From Kiritimatiellota bacterium (GTDB lineage: Bacteria; Verrucomicrobiota; Kiritimatiellia; JAAZAB01), in contig VSJD01000283.1 in assembly GCA_008636095.1 (NCBI GenBank), forward strand, positions 1 through 15,310: a DNA stretch of 15,310 bases, given 5' to 3'. The position numbers were made by a program, and so were the translations under genes. Shown here in pieces: positions 14,415 through 15,310 of the stretch. The number at the start of each line of letters is the position of its first letter. Position 1 is the stretch's first letter. The notes below the pieces were generated by a model that saw only the letters and a program-made list of their open reading frames with translations, made no database searches and was not told the origin of the DNA.

Positions 14415-15203
14415 ATGACATTCAGCGGGACGATCGGTCAACACACCATCACCCGAATGCGGGAGACCGCGCACCTGTTTGCCGTGCTGGGAAGCATTCT
14501 CGGGCAGGCGACCCGATTGCAACACTGGCCGCGCACCACCCGCGCGGTGTTCGCGCGCCAAGTCCTGTTCACGGGAGTTGAGGCCCTGCGTTTTGTGTCC
14601 CTGGTGGCGTTTCTGACCGGCATCTCGGTCGTCGTACAGGCCCAGGTCTGGCTGGGCAAGGCCGGCCAGTCAGCGATGCTCGGTTCCGTGCTGATTGCGG
14701 TCATCCTCCGCGAAGTCGCGCCACTCCTGGTCAATTTCATCGTCATCGGGCGCAGTGGCACGGCCATCGCCGTCGAGCTGGCCAACATGAAAGTGTTCGG
14801 CGAGATCAAGGTGCTGGAGGCTCAGGGCCTGGATACCCTGCTCTATCTGGCCATCCCGCGGGCTTTGGCTTTTGCCCTTTCCGTTTTCTGCCTGACCATC
14901 TGGTTTACCATCGTCGCGTTTGTCAGTGGTTATGCTTTTGGCATTCTCTTCGGCGTCGGCGCCACGGACCCGGTGATTTTCATGAATACCATCTTGAAAG
15001 GCCTGCATCCGGCAGATGTGTACAACCTGCTGGCCAAAACCCTGGTTCCCGGCCTGTTCACGGCGGGTATTTGCATCATGGAGGGCCTCAGCGTGCGCTA
15101 TTCCATTACGGAGGTACCGCAGGCCGCCACGCGGGCGGTCGTACGCTCCATTGCGGCGCTCTTCATTATTTCGGCCATTGTTTCCGTGCTGACGTATATC
15201 TGA
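14415..15203 (+). CDS. mlaE: MlaE/YrbE-family ABC transporter permease
   Basis: MlaE proteins are the inner-membrane permease of MCE-type transporters that move phospholipids or other hydrophobic molecules between the inner and outer membranes, together with an ATPase (MlaF) and an MCE-domain protein (MlaD). The 262-residue length is normal. Signatures are FLTGISVVVQAQ (66-77), REVAPLLVNFIVIGRSGTAI (99-118), ELANMKVFGEIKVLEAQGLD (121-140) and PRALAFALS (148-156), with several hydrophobic helices. The C-terminal ATRAVVRSIAALFIIS (238-253) is also typical. The start ATG 14415 has AGGA (14405-14408) 6 nt upstream; a longer frame from 14238 crosses repeats and is rejected. The ATPase gene, usually adjacent, is not seen within the window. 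Confidence 0.9.
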   Translation: MTFSGTIGQHTITRMRETAHLFAVLGSILGQATRLQHWPRTTRAVFARQVLFTGVEALRFVSLVAFLTGISVVVQAQVWLGKAGQSAMLGSVLIAVILREVAPLLVNFIVIGRSGTAIAVELANMKVFGEIKVLEAQGLDTLLYLAIPRALAFALSVFCLTIWFTIVAFVSGYAFGILFGVGATDPVIFMNTILKGLHPADVYNLLAKTLVPGLFTAGICIMEGLSVRYSITEVPQAATRAVVRSIAALFIISAIVSVLTYI

Positions 15204-15310
15204 CGCGGTGTGCCCGCAACCATAAGAAATCAACCACGGATTACAGGCATGTGGTCTGTCAAGTTGTTTGAGTAAGAATTATTAATGTTTTTTCTTCAAA
15301 CTCTTTCAGA
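15204..15310. other. AT-rich end of window, no supported gene
   Basis: These 107 bp carry no convincing gene. An imperfect stem (GTTTGA at 15266-15271, TCAAAC at 15296-15301) is visible. An ATG at 15285 opens a frame (MFFLQTLS) that runs off the end, but it has no clear Shine-Dalgarno sequence. It could be the start of the next gene, but this cannot be judged here. Confidence 0.4.

Noticed and set aside
15266..15301. Hairpin at the window end
   Set aside because: The stem is interrupted by a 3-nt bulge and is AT-rich, too weak to assign a role.

Overview
The window reads as a bacterial chromosome segment, probably from a metagenome-derived member of the PVC group (Kiritimatiellota, Lentisphaerota or Verrucomicrobiota-like). 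This placement is an inference. It rests on three things: AACATCG-type heptanucleotide repeats between genes, a GGCGGA-type inverted repeat that also sits inside a protein linker, and a gene set (xylose-isomerase-like TIM barrels, a large FAD oxidoreductase with HEAT repeats, a GH4 enzyme) that I associate with that group. No rRNA, tRNA, CRISPR array, phage or transposase gene is visible.

Left part (1-5610) is housekeeping. Going leftwards on the minus strand are serS and the first 75 codons of tilS, separated by a long inverted heptad repeat. A small unrecognised plus-strand gene (1863-2456) runs tail-to-tail into mutL and overlaps its end by 50 bp. The mutL product has the endonuclease motifs of the non-E. 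coli type. mutL and rmuC diverge from a 216-bp gap filled with 7-bp-periodic sequence. In both genes a good -10 hexamer lies almost against the start codon, so both may have leaderless transcripts.

Middle part (5712-14201) looks like accessory sugar metabolism. A minus-strand pair encodes a GH4 NAD-dependent glycosidase and a TIM-barrel isomerase-like protein. A plus-strand pair encodes a 939-residue protein with two FAD/NAD-binding halves plus HEAT repeats, followed by a second TIM-barrel isomerase/epimerase that keeps all four expected metal ligands. The plus-strand pair is preceded by a convincing promoter (ATGACA, 18 bp, TGcTACAAT) whose -35 is covered by an 18-bp dyad, so it is probably repressor-controlled. 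Between the pairs lies an AT-richer gene for an M14 carboxypeptidase related to cytosolic carboxypeptidases, which looks horizontally acquired. Pairing of redox enzymes with TIM-barrel lyase/isomerase-like proteins would suit an oxidative (keto-sugar) route of glycoside breakdown, but the substrate cannot be read from the sequence.

Right part (14202-15310) starts with a strong 14-bp hairpin and a composite repeat, then an MlaE-type ABC permease gene. Its usual ATPase partner does not follow in the remaining 107 bp, except possibly as a start at the very edge.

The most unusual signal is not a gene. At least five gaps hold different sequences that share an exact 7-bp period, three of them as inverted pairs.
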